A DNA stretch of 49,436 bases, taken from the NCBI RefSeq assembly GCF_024345205.1, contig NZ_BROC01000017.1, positions 1-49,436 on the forward strand. The letters are read 5' to 3'. Each line of letters begins with the position of its first letter. Position 1 is the first letter of the stretch. The DNA is from Lapidilactobacillus luobeiensis (GTDB lineage: Bacteria; Bacillota; Bacilli; Lactobacillales; Lactobacillaceae). The notes under the pieces are model-generated. The model worked only from the letters and a program-made list of their open reading frames with translations. It made no database searches and was not told the origin of the DNA. Positions 8,745-16,506 of the stretch are shown here, in pieces. Position numbers and translations under genes: made by a program.

Positions 8745-10001
8745 TCAGTGTTTTTCCGAAGCGCCCGAAACACCATCAACAGCCGGCTTAGCAGGTGCGG
8801 CAGCCTTTTCCGAAGCGCCTGAAACGCCGTCGACCGCCGGTTTAGCTGGCCCAGATTTCTCCGAAGCGCCACTGACCGCATCCACATCGCCAACAAGTTT
8901 CTGGCCGGTTTGTTGCAAATACCAGTCGATGATCGGTTGAATATCCAGAACATATTCGTTGAGTCCTTTGTAAGCACCGGTTTCATCATGGAGTGCTTGG
9001 TAATTATGGACGACGAACTTGTCCGGTCCGTGGGTGGGCACGTGCATCCGAATCACGTCTTGTTTGCCGTGGCGCAGTTGTTGGATGACCCATTCCACGT
9101 TTTTCCGCGCTCGTTCTGGGTGGCAATTGATCAAGGGATTACCAGGTTGAGTGGGATTGCGGCTGGCCAACATTTTTTCGCCGGTGTCGGGTTGTTGATT
9201 GTAGTAGAGAAATTGGTTGTTGCTGTCGGCAAAAGTGAGTTCCATGGGCATTGAGGCCAAGAAATAATTCAATTGGTCGACGGTCAAGATTCCCCGATTC
9301 AAGCGAACATAAGTCTTGCCATCAACAGCGTGGGCAACTTCCGCGGCTTGTTCGACCCAATCTGGCGCGGATTTATCGACGCCTTGAATGGTTGTGTCGA
9401 TCGTGCCGGTAGCCTTCAAGTCCTCGGGTGGCAATACTTCGGCCTCTGGTTGATTCAAGAATTCAGTCATTTTAATGAAGCGTTGAAACTTTTGTAAGCA
9501 GGTGCCCAAGAATGAAATTGTTTTCGGATCTTTCAAATCACCATGATCGTCGAAAGCCTCCTTAACGTTTCCTAGGAGAAATTCGTTGCCAGGAAAGGCC
9601 AAGGCGTTAACGCCGGGCGCATCCAAAATCTGACGCAAATGCAGTTGCGCGCGGGAGGAACCTTGGGTGAAATAAGAGGCGCCAATGATCATCACCGGCT
9701 TGCCGTCTAGGGGATGGATCTTATAGGAAAGCCATTCTAGCGCGCTTTTCAGACTGGCGTTGATCGTGTGATTGTGCTCCGGTGTGGCGATGATCACGCC
9801 GTCCGCTTCCTCGATCACTTGGACCAATTCTTGGACAGGCGCGCTATTGGTTTGGTCGTCATCCTGATTGAACATGGGTAAATCTTTGATTTCAGCTAAG
9901 TTAAAGTCGAAATCCGCGCCAAAGTGGCGACCGATAAATTGCAATAACAGCCGATTGTAGGAAAAATCAGCGCTTGAACCAACAATACCAACTATTTTCA
10001 T
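8745..10001 (-). CDS. NAD(P)H-dependent FMN reductase with PAS domain and three flavinylation motifs
   Basis: A 418-residue cytosolic protein in three parts. Residues 1-~195 are an NADPH-dependent FMN reductase flavodoxin fold (GIVGSSADFSYNRLLLQF, ADGVIIATPEHNHTINASLK, GSSRAQLHLRQIL). Residues ~240-365 resemble the PAS domain of DUF438 proteins (CHPERARKNVEWVI, then YQALHDETGAYKGLNEYVLD). The tail has three repeats of D(A/G)VSGASEK with PAKPA linkers, at D374-S380, D391-S397 and D409-S415. DxxSGAS fits the Dxx(S/T)GA(S/T) site where ApbE attaches FMN covalently, and apbE lies two genes upstream. The repeats use different synonymous codons. The ATG at 10001 follows AAGGAGCG; the open frame beyond it is repeat DNA. 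Electron transfer from NAD(P)H through covalent FMN is inferred; the acceptor is unknown. Confidence 0.82.
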   Translation of the reverse strand: MKIVGIVGSSADFSYNRLLLQFIGRHFGADFDFNLAEIKDLPMFNQDDDQTNSAPVQELVQVIEEADGVIIATPEHNHTINASLKSALEWLSYKIHPLDGKPVMIIGASYFTQGSSRAQLHLRQILDAPGVNALAFPGNEFLLGNVKEAFDDHGDLKDPKTISFLGTCLQKFQRFIKMTEFLNQPEAEVLPPEDLKATGTIDTTIQGVDKSAPDWVEQAAEVAHAVDGKTYVRLNRGILTVDQLNYFLASMPMELTFADSNNQFLYYNQQPDTGEKMLASRNPTQPGNPLINCHPERARKNVEWVIQQLRHGKQDVIRMHVPTHGPDKFVVHNYQALHDETGAYKGLNEYVLDIQPIIDWYLQQTGQKLVGDVDAVSGASEKSGPAKPAVDGVSGASEKAAAPAKPAVDGVSGASEKH

Positions 10002-10021
10002 CTTTTTTTCGCTCCTTATAG

Positions 10022-10267
10022 ATGTGTTCGCCACCCCAGTACTCTCCGCGTAGCGACGCAATTGTTCTGGAAGCATGGTGCGACTTTCAAAACAATTGCT
10101 AGGCTCATGCGCAAGCGTTATTCGGGATGGTTCGCACTGTCGTTTGAAACGTGCTGCGCGCAACTGACTTCTGTGCTTAGCTACGCAAGGCTTCCGGAAG
10201 CAAAGTTCAGCTTCCAAAATCCTTGCTAGGCTAATGCTCGAAGTCAACCCGTTGCGCTCCGCACTCT
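10022..10267. repeat. Two R3 repeat elements inside the flavin operon
   Basis: A degenerate R3 copy (about 10026-10138) and a good one (10146-10267). The good copy runs from GAAACGTGCTGCGCGCAACTG to GTTGCGCTCCGCACTCT, whose ends pair as one long imperfect stem. It ends on the stop codon of the next gene (10266-10268). They separate the two reductase genes and may affect read-through or mRNA stability. Confidence 0.8.
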
Positions 10268-10880
10268 ATTTATCTTCCCAAGAAAAGTTTGCTGCTTCTT
10301 TGGCGTTGCTTTCATGGGCGTGGTTCAGTTGTTTGGTGATTTTTACAAAAGTCAAAAAGTCTTTGAAAAGGCCTTCCAATTGGTTACATTGCTCGCGATC
10401 CAGGAGCTCACCATCTGGCGAGAAACCAGCCAGCGAGTGACCAAGCAAGAACTCGGAACTCGGCATGATCCGCGCCTTCAGTTCTGGCGAGTCGAGGATC
10501 TGGCGCAAATGGGCCTGGGCGCGGGAAGAACCTAGCGCGCCGTAAGAAGCGCCGGTGATCATCACCGGTTTGTCGACGAATGGGTGCACGCCGTAAGACA
10601 GCCATTGGAGCGCGTTCATCAAGGCTGCTGGTACCGAATGGTCATATTCTGGGGTGCTGATGATCACGCCATCGGCCGCGTTGATCTTGTCAACGATGAC
10701 TTGGGCTGCCGCCGGGATCTGCTTGTGATCGGGATCGGGCTTGTTGAACATGGGCAATCCTTTGATTTCGACCAGCTCGATCGTGGCCTGATCGGCGAAA
10801 TGCTTTTGCATAAATTGTAACAGTTGACGATTCGTGGAATGACTGGAGTTGGTCCCCACTAAACCAATAAACTTATCCAT
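10266..10880 (-). CDS. NADPH-dependent FMN reductase, single-domain paralogue
   Basis: A 204-residue flavodoxin-like NAD(P)H:FMN oxidoreductase. Motifs parallel the first domain of the larger neighbour: GLVGTNSSHSTNRQLLQF, ADGVIISTPEYDHSVPAALM, ITGASYGALGSSRAQAHLRQ and SSEFLLGHSLAGF. It lacks the PAS domain and flavinylation tail. Close similarity to domain 1 of the downstream gene suggests duplication, and the two may form a heteromer, which is inference. The ATG at 10880 is set by family alignment. It lies 92 bp after apbE in the same direction, with R3 elements between it and the next gene. Confidence 0.88.
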   Translation of the reverse strand: MDKFIGLVGTNSSHSTNRQLLQFMQKHFADQATIELVEIKGLPMFNKPDPDHKQIPAAAQVIVDKINAADGVIISTPEYDHSVPAALMNALQWLSYGVHPFVDKPVMITGASYGALGSSRAQAHLRQILDSPELKARIMPSSEFLLGHSLAGFSPDGELLDREQCNQLEGLFKDFLTFVKITKQLNHAHESNAKEAANFSWEDK

Positions 10881-10972
10881 TCAAAAACGTCCCTTCTTTT
10901 CAGTTTGAACGCAGTGTGACCGCTTTCATGCGTATAGTTTAACATATCTGTCTCAGTCGTGCACAACCTTTT

Positions 10973-11905
10973 TTAGAGAAAATGTCCCTGTAAACCGGCG
11001 GAGGCTTGCCAATGCCCATCTTGAAAGACCAGGATCCCTTCGATCCGCGATTCGGCGGCGATCTGCGCGAGAATCTCGTTGGCGTCATGACCAAATAAAC
11101 GGGAGGTCCAAATCTCGCCCGTGACCGATTTTTCAGAAAAAATCGTCAGGCTGGCCAGGTCGGTGACCAAGGGATAGCCGGTGCGCGAGTCGAAAATATG
11201 ATGATAACTGTGACCGTCGCGCTCCAAATGGCGCTCGTAGATGCCTGAAGTCACCACCGAACCCGCCGGCAATTTCAAAGCGGTCAGGTAATCACCGCGG
11301 GGGCTGTGGGGATTTTGGATGCCGAGGCGCCACAAATGGTCGGCGTGGGCCAAGGCGGGGCCCCAAGTGACCAGGTTGCCACCTAAGTTGACCAAGGCGG
11401 ACTGGACGTGGCGCGCTTGCAGATGGGCAATCACCAAATCAGCGCTGTAGCCCTTGGCCAGTGCGCCTAAATCAATAGCCATGCCAGCTTGCGGTAAATA
11501 AACTTCCTGCGTCGTTGGGTTCAGCTGAATCTGGCGCGGATCGATCAACGGCAGACAGGCGGCGATTTCGGCGGCGCTGGGCACTCGGGCGTCACTAAAA
11601 CCGATCCGCCAAGTTTGCACCAACGGACCAATGGCGATATTCAAATGACTGGCCGGCGCGCAACTGTGAGTTTTACCAAGTTCGATCAGCGCGAACAATT
11701 GAGGGTGGACCTTGACCGGATGCCGACCGGCGGCGTGGTTGACCGCCATCAACTCCGAATCGGCGGCGTTAGCGCTAAAGCGATGCTCCGCCACCTGCAA
11801 CAAAGTGGCGCACTCCGCCAAAATCGGCTCAGGATCGGCGTCCACCTGAATATCCAAGGTGATCACCGTCCCCATCAAATGCAATTCTCGTTGTTCCCGC
11901 GCCAT
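10973..11905 (-). CDS. apbE: FAD:protein FMN transferase ApbE, cytosolic form
   Basis: A 310-residue ApbE, which moves FMN from FAD to a serine or threonine of Dxx(S/T)GA(S/T) motifs through a phosphoester bond. Visible family motifs are MGTVITLDI near the start, the lipid-free LGALAKGYSADLV, SALVNLGGNLV and HIFDSRTGYP. The usual Mg2+-binding ADALSTALF-like segment is altered to GEIWTSRLF. There is no signal peptide or lipobox, unlike exported ApbE lipoproteins, so its targets should be cytosolic. The start ATG at 11905 follows AAAGGAG; a longer frame to 11944 runs through a hairpin. Its clear local target is the reductase with three DxVSGAS motifs two genes downstream. Confidence 0.9.
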   Translation of the reverse strand: MAREQRELHLMGTVITLDIQVDADPEPILAECATLLQVAEHRFSANAADSELMAVNHAAGRHPVKVHPQLFALIELGKTHSCAPASHLNIAIGPLVQTWRIGFSDARVPSAAEIAACLPLIDPRQIQLNPTTQEVYLPQAGMAIDLGALAKGYSADLVIAHLQARHVQSALVNLGGNLVTWGPALAHADHLWRLGIQNPHSPRGDYLTALKLPAGSVVTSGIYERHLERDGHSYHHIFDSRTGYPLVTDLASLTIFSEKSVTGEIWTSRLFGHDANEILAQIAAESRIEGILVFQDGHWQASAGLQGHFL

Positions 11906-11925
11906 TTCTGATCGCTCCTTTACCA

Positions 11926-11951
11926 AAAACGCTTGATCAAGCAAGCGTTTT
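11926..11951 (-). promoter_or_regulatory. Palindromic leader hairpin before apbE
   Basis: AAAACGCTTG (11926-11935) and CAAGCGTTTT (11942-11951) form a perfect 10-bp inverted repeat with a 6-base loop, just upstream of the apbE ribosome site. On the minus strand it ends in TTTTT, so it could be an operator or an attenuator. The next ~275 bp upstream, to the esterase terminator, hold no gene. Confidence 0.55.
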
Positions 11952-12226
11952 ATTTACTGATTTCACCATAGCATATCGCCGCTGTGTTGCGGAACTTTTT
12001 GGTAAAAAAATTGGTGTTGCCACTGACGCAATGACCGACTAGCAGGCGCAAAAGCGGCGTCTAGGGCGCTTATCTTGCTGGCGCGTGGCCTAAAACCGCT
12101 GTTTTCTCGCTGAGCTGACGCGCCGAAAATGACAAGTTCAGAAGGCTGCTTTATCATTTTCCTAACAGAAATCGCTTGTTTTTTGAAATCATAAGATGTT
12201 AGAAGACAAGCAAATGAATAAACCAT

Positions 12227-12283
12227 GAAAAAAGTCCCCCAATTTTCCGATCCGATTGAAAATGGACGAAAATTAGAGGACTG
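12227..12283 (-). terminator. Terminator of the esterase gene
   Basis: AGTCC and AATTTTC blocks at 12233-12248 pair with GAAAATT and GGACT at 12268-12282 with internal mismatches. The minus strand continues into TTTTTTC. Confidence 0.7.
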
Positions 12284-12306
12284 CTTAACTAGTCGGTGCA
12301 CTGATA

Positions 12307-13176
12307 TCAGACTTGATTTTGATCTGTTGGCGCTTTGGCGGCAGCTGTCGTGGTGGCCGGCAACTGGTGGTGCAACCAAGTCATGAAGAGATCAGGCCAG
12401 ACGGTGACTTCCGGCTGAACACTGGTGTTGCGGTGGGAACTTTCCGTTTCCACTGTGGCCAAACTCAAGCCATGGTGACCTTCTGGAAAAATGTGTAATT
12501 CAAAAGGTACCTGGTTGGCTCGTAAAGCTTTCGCGAACAATAAGGCGTTTTCCATCGGGACTACATCGTCGGTAAACGTGGACCACAAGAACGTCTTCGG
12601 CGTGTTAGCGCCAACGTGATGTTCCAGCGAAACTTCCGCCCGCGCTTCTGCTTCATGCTTGCGCTCGCCCAACAACGCCGCGATCGAGCCTTCGTGGCAA
12701 TATTTGCCAGCCGTGATCACGGGATAGGACAGCAGTAGGCCGTTGGGTTGGATCTGCGCCGCCGTGAAGCCAAAGTCGGCCAACAGCTTCTGATCCCAAT
12801 AAACGCCTAAACTAGCGGCGACATGAGCTCCCGCCGAAAAACCAGCGGCGATGATCCGCTGGGGATCAACGTGCCAAGCTGCGGCGTTGGCCCGCACTGT
12901 CGCCAGCGCTTGCGCCATTTCCAATAAAGCCACTGGAAAACGTGCCGGCGCCACTGAATACCGCAAAATAAACGCTTGAACGCCGGCGGCCGCGAAATGG
13001 ATCGCCACCGGCTCAGCCTCCCGAGCAGATAGAAATTCGTAACCACCACCAGGACAGATGATCACCGCAGGCCGTTGTCGCTGCGGATCGATCTCCGGTG
13101 AATTGTCCAGCACGTAGCCGGTCAGCGTGGCTGTGTCCGACAGTGGTGTGGTCAATGTTTGTTGAATCAGTTCCAT
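12307..13176 (-). CDS. Alpha/beta-hydrolase, acetyl-esterase-like
   Basis: A 289-residue cytosolic serine hydrolase of the BD-FAE/acetyl xylan esterase-like group. CPGGGYEFLS is the oxyanion-hole region, AAGFSAGAH the GxSxG nucleophile elbow, TFTDDVVP the acid segment and PEGHHGLSL the catalytic histidine segment. No signal peptide. The substrate is probably a small acylated carbohydrate or ester, by family analogy only. ATG 13176 follows AGGGGGAAA; the open frame extending to 13557 runs into repeat R2 and is not used. A GC-rich, monocistronic gene inside the region flanked by inverted repeats, with its own promoter and terminator. Confidence 0.87.
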   Translation of the reverse strand: MELIQQTLTTPLSDTATLTGYVLDNSPEIDPQRQRPAVIICPGGGYEFLSAREAEPVAIHFAAAGVQAFILRYSVAPARFPVALLEMAQALATVRANAAAWHVDPQRIIAAGFSAGAHVAASLGVYWDQKLLADFGFTAAQIQPNGLLLSYPVITAGKYCHEGSIAALLGERKHEAEARAEVSLEHHVGANTPKTFLWSTFTDDVVPMENALLFAKALRANQVPFELHIFPEGHHGLSLATVETESSHRNTSVQPEVTVWPDLFMTWLHHQLPATTTAAAKAPTDQNQV

Positions 13177-13214
13177 GATATGTTTCCCCCTGTGTGCAAA
13201 AAAACTTGCGATAA

Positions 13215-13236
13215 CAACGTTTCCGTTTTCATTATA
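13215..13236 (-). promoter_or_regulatory. -10 box with weak cre-like site before the esterase gene
   Basis: On the minus strand TATAAT (13236-13231) overlaps TGAAAACGGAAACG, which matches the TGnAAnCG half of a CcpA cre but not the second half well. No good -35. Confidence 0.4.
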
Positions 13237-13337
13237 CGACCAAATGGCCTTGGGTTGGTAATTAGGGGCTTGATTGCGGCGGGCAACCGGTTTGAACGGA
13301 TTTTTTTGGAAAGTACAGTTTCTGTTTCTTAGCTTCA

Positions 13338-13735
13338 CTTGATTGCAGGTGTGGTAGGGTGTTGCGCGTAAGCGCAACCGGCTGGGACTGCTGATGCGGA
13401 CTGGAACGTGGTGGGCGTCGTTTGGAGCCAATCCGCAAAGTGCGCGGCTTGTCTTCAAATCGAGCCTTGTCCTAAGCGGCAAAGCCGCCAAGGACAATTT
13501 CACCACTGAGCCGCGCAGTCCCAGCCGGTTGCTAGGCAGAATTGAGCCTATCTGCAATCGAAGCGAAGGATTTGACGAAGTGCTTTTGCAAGCTAGAGGT
13601 CAACCAATCGCCCTTTTTGAAGTGGTACGACGATGCCAACTGGTTTGGATTAGGGGGTCGGAACACTTTGCGTAGAACGAACATCGCTACCCGTTTTCTT
13701 AACAATCCATGGATGGAAGCCAACCGAATTAGCTA
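13338..13735. repeat. R2 structured repeat, right inverted copy
   Basis: Reverse complement of 8364-8740 along most of its length. The 17-bp outer stem (13375-13391 with 13515-13531) is identical to the left copy and hairpin B is at 13467-13497. With the left copy it forms inverted arms around the flavin/esterase genes. It overlaps the start of the adjoining R1 copy. Confidence 0.87.
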
Positions 13736-14072
13736 ATTAATCAAGATCTTGCCCAGTTCATCAAGCAGATTGCACTGGTGTCACCAATTTAAGGCTGGTG
13801 ACCACTAACCAAGGTCGTCAATTGCGTGGGTTCTCATCAGTTGGACATAGCTTTCCAGTCGGCGTGAGTGCTTCAATGACTAAGTTAACGTTGAGCGGCT
13901 GGAGCGGAGAAATTCGGGGTGAGGTCGCCGTGTCGTTATTCTTAGCGGCTTTGCCGCTTAGAATAAGGCTCAGCTTTGAGATTCGCGGGTTTTGCGAAGC
14001 TCAAAGTGACGCCCACAGCGAGCTCACCCCGAATTTCGCAGCGCAAGCTGCGACCAAGCTACTTTTGCCAGC
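13716..14072. repeat. R1 structured repeat, inverted copy
   Basis: Inverse orientation to 7615-8357. Outer stem AAATTCGGGGTGAG at 13910-13923 pairs with 14023-14036. The inner hairpins are kept, with a changed sequence in hairpin A (ATTCGC with GCGAA). Confidence 0.87.
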
Positions 14073-14109
14073 ACCAGCACCAGCAATCCCAGCAAAAGAC
14101 GGTGATTTT

Positions 14110-14118
14110 TGCTATAAT
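14110..14118 (+). promoter_or_regulatory. Extended -10 promoter of the antiporter gene
   Basis: TGC plus TATAAT (14113-14118), 46 bp before the GTG start and immediately after the R1 copy. No clear -35. Confidence 0.65.
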
Positions 14119-14163
14119 CAAGGGTAGAAGACAGCGGGAACAGCGAGAAAAAGGGGCTAGGTT

Positions 14164-15318
14164 GTGGAATTTTTAGGACAGATCACGATTATTTTGGTAA
14201 CAACATTATTGGTAGGCTATTTGTGCAATCGGATTGGCATTCCCGCCGTACTCGGCGAGTTGATCGCCGGCGTTTTGGTCGGCCCGGCGGTTTTGAGTTG
14301 GGTCAAACCGACCAGCTTTCTTCACCAAATGGCCGAGATCGGCGTGATTTTACTGATGTTTGCGGCGGGATGCGAAAGCGATCTCGTCTTGTTGCGGAAA
14401 TACTTCAAGCCCAGCATGTTGGCCGCTATTTTGGGCGCGGTTTTGCCGATCGTGACGATCTGGCCCTTGGCGCAATTATTTGGGATGTCCAGCCAGCATG
14501 CCCTGTTTCTGGGAGTGGTGTTTGCGGCGACGTCGGTGTCGATCTCGGTGGTGGTAATGCAGGAGCTGAACTTCACCAAGAATCGCGAGGCCAGCACGAT
14601 CTTAGGCGCGGCGGTGGTTGACGATATTTTAGCGGTGATTATTTTAAGCTTGATGATGTCATTTCTCGGCGAGGAGAAAATGTCGACGCCGGCGATGTTC
14701 GGGCATTTCGCCTTGCAGATCGGCTATTTCGTCGGGATCTTCGTGGTGATCAAATGGGTCACGCCGATCGTCTTCAGCGTGGCGCGGCGGTTACAGATCC
14801 AATACGCCAGCACCGTGGTTTCGTTGATCATCGCCTTTGGCTTGGCCTATCTCGCGGAAGTTGTTGGCTTGAGCGATGTGGTCGGCGCCTTTTTTGCTGG
14901 GGTCGCGGTCAGTCGCACCGACTTTCGCGAGGAGATCAGTCGTTCTGTCGACACTTTGGGTAACAGTCTGTTCATGCCGATCTTTTTCGTTAATATTGGC
15001 CTGAGCATGACTTTCGACAGCTTCGTTCCGCAAATCGGCTTCATTCTGGTGCTGACCGTGGTGGCGATCGTCACGAAGCTGATCGGTTGCGGTGGCGCCG
15101 TGAAATTGTTGGGCTTCGACTGGAATAGCGCGCTGATCGTCGGCTCGGGGATGGTTTCGCGAGGGGAAATGGCGCTGATCATCGCCCAGATCGGCTTGAC
15201 CAACCACCTCATGTCCACCGCCCATTATTCTGCGGTGATCGCGGCGATTATTCTGACAACCTTGTTGGCGCCGCTGTTTCTGAAAATGGCGATTGGGCAC
15301 AAAGCGGCGGCAGTCTAG
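14164..15318 (+). CDS. CPA2-family cation:proton antiporter (Na+/H+, NapA/KefB type)
   Basis: A 384-residue membrane antiporter with about 12 membrane segments. CPA2 signs include CNRIGIPAVLGELIAGVLVGP in helices 1-2, the transport-site pair in ILGAAVVDDILAVIIL (two aspartates, the electrogenic Na+/H+ class) and GLAYLAEVVGLSDVVGAFFAGVAVS. It lacks the C-terminal RCK domain of Kef channels, so it is a short form. The GTG start at 14164 follows AGGGG. Likely role: sodium and pH homeostasis at the cell membrane. Monocistronic with a bidirectional terminator. Confidence 0.9.
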   Translation: MEFLGQITIILVTTLLVGYLCNRIGIPAVLGELIAGVLVGPAVLSWVKPTSFLHQMAEIGVILLMFAAGCESDLVLLRKYFKPSMLAAILGAVLPIVTIWPLAQLFGMSSQHALFLGVVFAATSVSISVVVMQELNFTKNREASTILGAAVVDDILAVIILSLMMSFLGEEKMSTPAMFGHFALQIGYFVGIFVVIKWVTPIVFSVARRLQIQYASTVVSLIIAFGLAYLAEVVGLSDVVGAFFAGVAVSRTDFREEISRSVDTLGNSLFMPIFFVNIGLSMTFDSFVPQIGFILVLTVVAIVTKLIGCGGAVKLLGFDWNSALIVGSGMVSRGEMALIIAQIGLTNHLMSTAHYSAVIAAIILTTLLAPLFLKMAIGHKAAAV

Positions 15319-15491
15319 GATTCGCGTTCGAATATGAAGATTTCGGTAGTCACAAAAGCTAATCAATGTGATTTTCTGAAAAGCACCATGAAATTTATTT
15401 ACCCGTTTACGTGAATAATGTGCCTAGCGTGAACAATGCGCTAGATCGCGAAAAGGATTCGCCTAGTTGCAAATAGTGCGATAAATAAAAC

Positions 15492-15543
15492 AAAAAGACC
15501 ATCAAAAGCTAGCTGATCAGGCTAACTTTTGACGGCCTTTTTT
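15492..15543. terminator. Bidirectional terminator between antiporter and VOC genes
   Basis: AAAAAGACCATCAAAAG (15492-15508) pairs with CTTTTGACGGCCTTTTTT (15526-15543), one mismatch, between convergent genes. Confidence 0.88.
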
Positions 15544-15546
15544 CTG

Positions 15547-16020
15547 TTACGCTAAAGCTGCCAGTGTGGCGATGTCGATTTTCTTCATCTGCATTAGCGC
15601 TTGGATCTGGGCGGGCGTTTGCGTTAGCGCGGCGATGTTTTCGGGGACGATCTGCCACGACAGACCGTAACGATCCTTGGCCCAGCCACATTGTTCAGCG
15701 GCGGCCACGTGAGAAAGTTTGCCCCAATAATAGTCGAGCTCGGCCTGATCGGCGCAATTGATCGTGAAGGAGATTGCTTCATTGAATTGAAATTCCGGGC
15801 CGCCATCCAAGGCGATGAAGTCTTGGCCGTTCAAGCTGAAAACTGCGGTCAACACCTTGTTGGTCATGCCCTGAAAATGGACGTCCAAATTTTCATCGGG
15901 GTAATAGGTGATGCTGTCGATGTGAGAATCGGGGAAGACACTAACGTAGTAGCGCACGGCCTCCTCACAATCATTGTGAGCAAACCACAGACTAGGTACG
16001 ATTTTGTTGCTGATGGGCAT
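15547..16020 (-). CDS. VOC-superfamily protein (PhnB / 3-demethylubiquinone methyltransferase-like)
   Basis: A 157-residue cytosolic protein of the PhnB-like branch of the vicinal oxygen chelate fold. It opens IVPSLWFAHNDCEEAVRYYVSVFPDS and has FSLNGQDFIALDGGPEFQFNEAISF, then WGKL and CGWAKDRYGLSWQIVP, the standard order for the family. Despite the domain name it is not a methyltransferase and its substrate is unknown. ATG 16020 follows AAGGAGG. Monocistronic, upstream of a cluster of structured repeats. Confidence 0.88.
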   Translation of the reverse strand: MPISNKIVPSLWFAHNDCEEAVRYYVSVFPDSHIDSITYYPDENLDVHFQGMTNKVLTAVFSLNGQDFIALDGGPEFQFNEAISFTINCADQAELDYYWGKLSHVAAAEQCGWAKDRYGLSWQIVPENIAALTQTPAQIQALMQMKKIDIATLAALA

Positions 16021-16044
16021 CTTGTTTCCTCCTTATTTGAAAAC

Positions 16045-16166
16045 AGAGTGTGAGCCGACCTGGTCAGCTTCCGAGCATTAGCCTAGCAACGATTTTGGAG
16101 GCTGAACTTTGCCTCCGGAATCGTTGCGTAGCTAAGCGGAAGAAGCTAGGTCGGTGAACACGTTTC
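16045..16166. repeat. R3 repeat element
   Basis: A ~120-bp copy in reverse orientation to 10146-10267. AGAGTGTGAGCCGACC at one end, GGTCGGTGAACACGTTTC at the other, and an inner AACGATTTTGGAGG / CCTCCGGAATCGTT stem. Confidence 0.8.
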
Positions 16167-16211
16167 GATAGAGTGTGAACCGTTGGTGGATGGCAGGTGT
16201 GGTGGGGCTCC

Positions 16212-16351
16212 AGGTCGGGCTGGGGGTGGTGGAACGCGGCGGGCGTCACTTTGAGCTTCGCGAAACCCGCGCGAATCTCAAAGCTGAGCCTTATTCTAGG
16301 CGGCAAAGCCGCCAAGAATAATATCGCGGCTGACTCACCCCCAGCCCGACC
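16212..16351. repeat. R1-like structured repeat with a different outer stem
   Basis: A 16-bp perfect outer stem GGTCGGGCTGGGGGTG (16212-16227 with 16336-16351) holds hairpin A (16248-16282, CTTTGAG/CTCAAAG) and hairpin B (16290-16320, TTATTCT..GGCGGC/GCCGCC..AGAATAA). The inner part matches R1 while the outer stem is a different sequence, so structure rather than sequence is kept. Confidence 0.85.
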
Positions 16352-16384
16352 TTCCGCCAGACGGGTAAACAGCCCACCAACACC

Positions 16385-16506
16385 AGAGTGCGGAACGCAA
16401 CGGTTTGACTTTGAGCATTAACCTAGCTAGGATTTTGGAAGCGCACTTTGCTTCCGGAAGCCTAGCGTAGTTAAGCGGAAAAGACAGTTGCGTGTAGCAC
16501 GTTTCA
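16385..16506. repeat. R3 repeat element donating a stop codon
   Basis: AGAGTGCGGAACGCAACGG to TAGCACGTTTCA, reverse orientation. Its terminal TGAAAC (minus strand) supplies the TGA stop of the ArsC-like gene at 16504-16506. Confidence 0.78.

Noticed and set aside
8373-8940. Plus-strand open frames across R2 and the reductase tail
   Set aside because: They lie in structured repeat DNA or opposite the reductase coding sequence, without ribosome sites or protein-like composition.
10002-10247. 82-codon N-terminal extension of the flavinylated reductase
   Set aside because: It reads through R3 repeat DNA, has no ribosome site and is absent from the reductase fold; ATG 10001 has a good AAGGAG site.
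13177-13557. 127-codon N-terminal extension of the esterase
   Set aside because: It translates the R2 repeat; the true start at 13176 has its own ribosome site and promoter.
14223-15366. Several open frames opposite or out of frame with the antiporter
   Set aside because: Arise from the GC-rich codon use of the antiporter; no ribosome sites and arginine-rich artificial composition.
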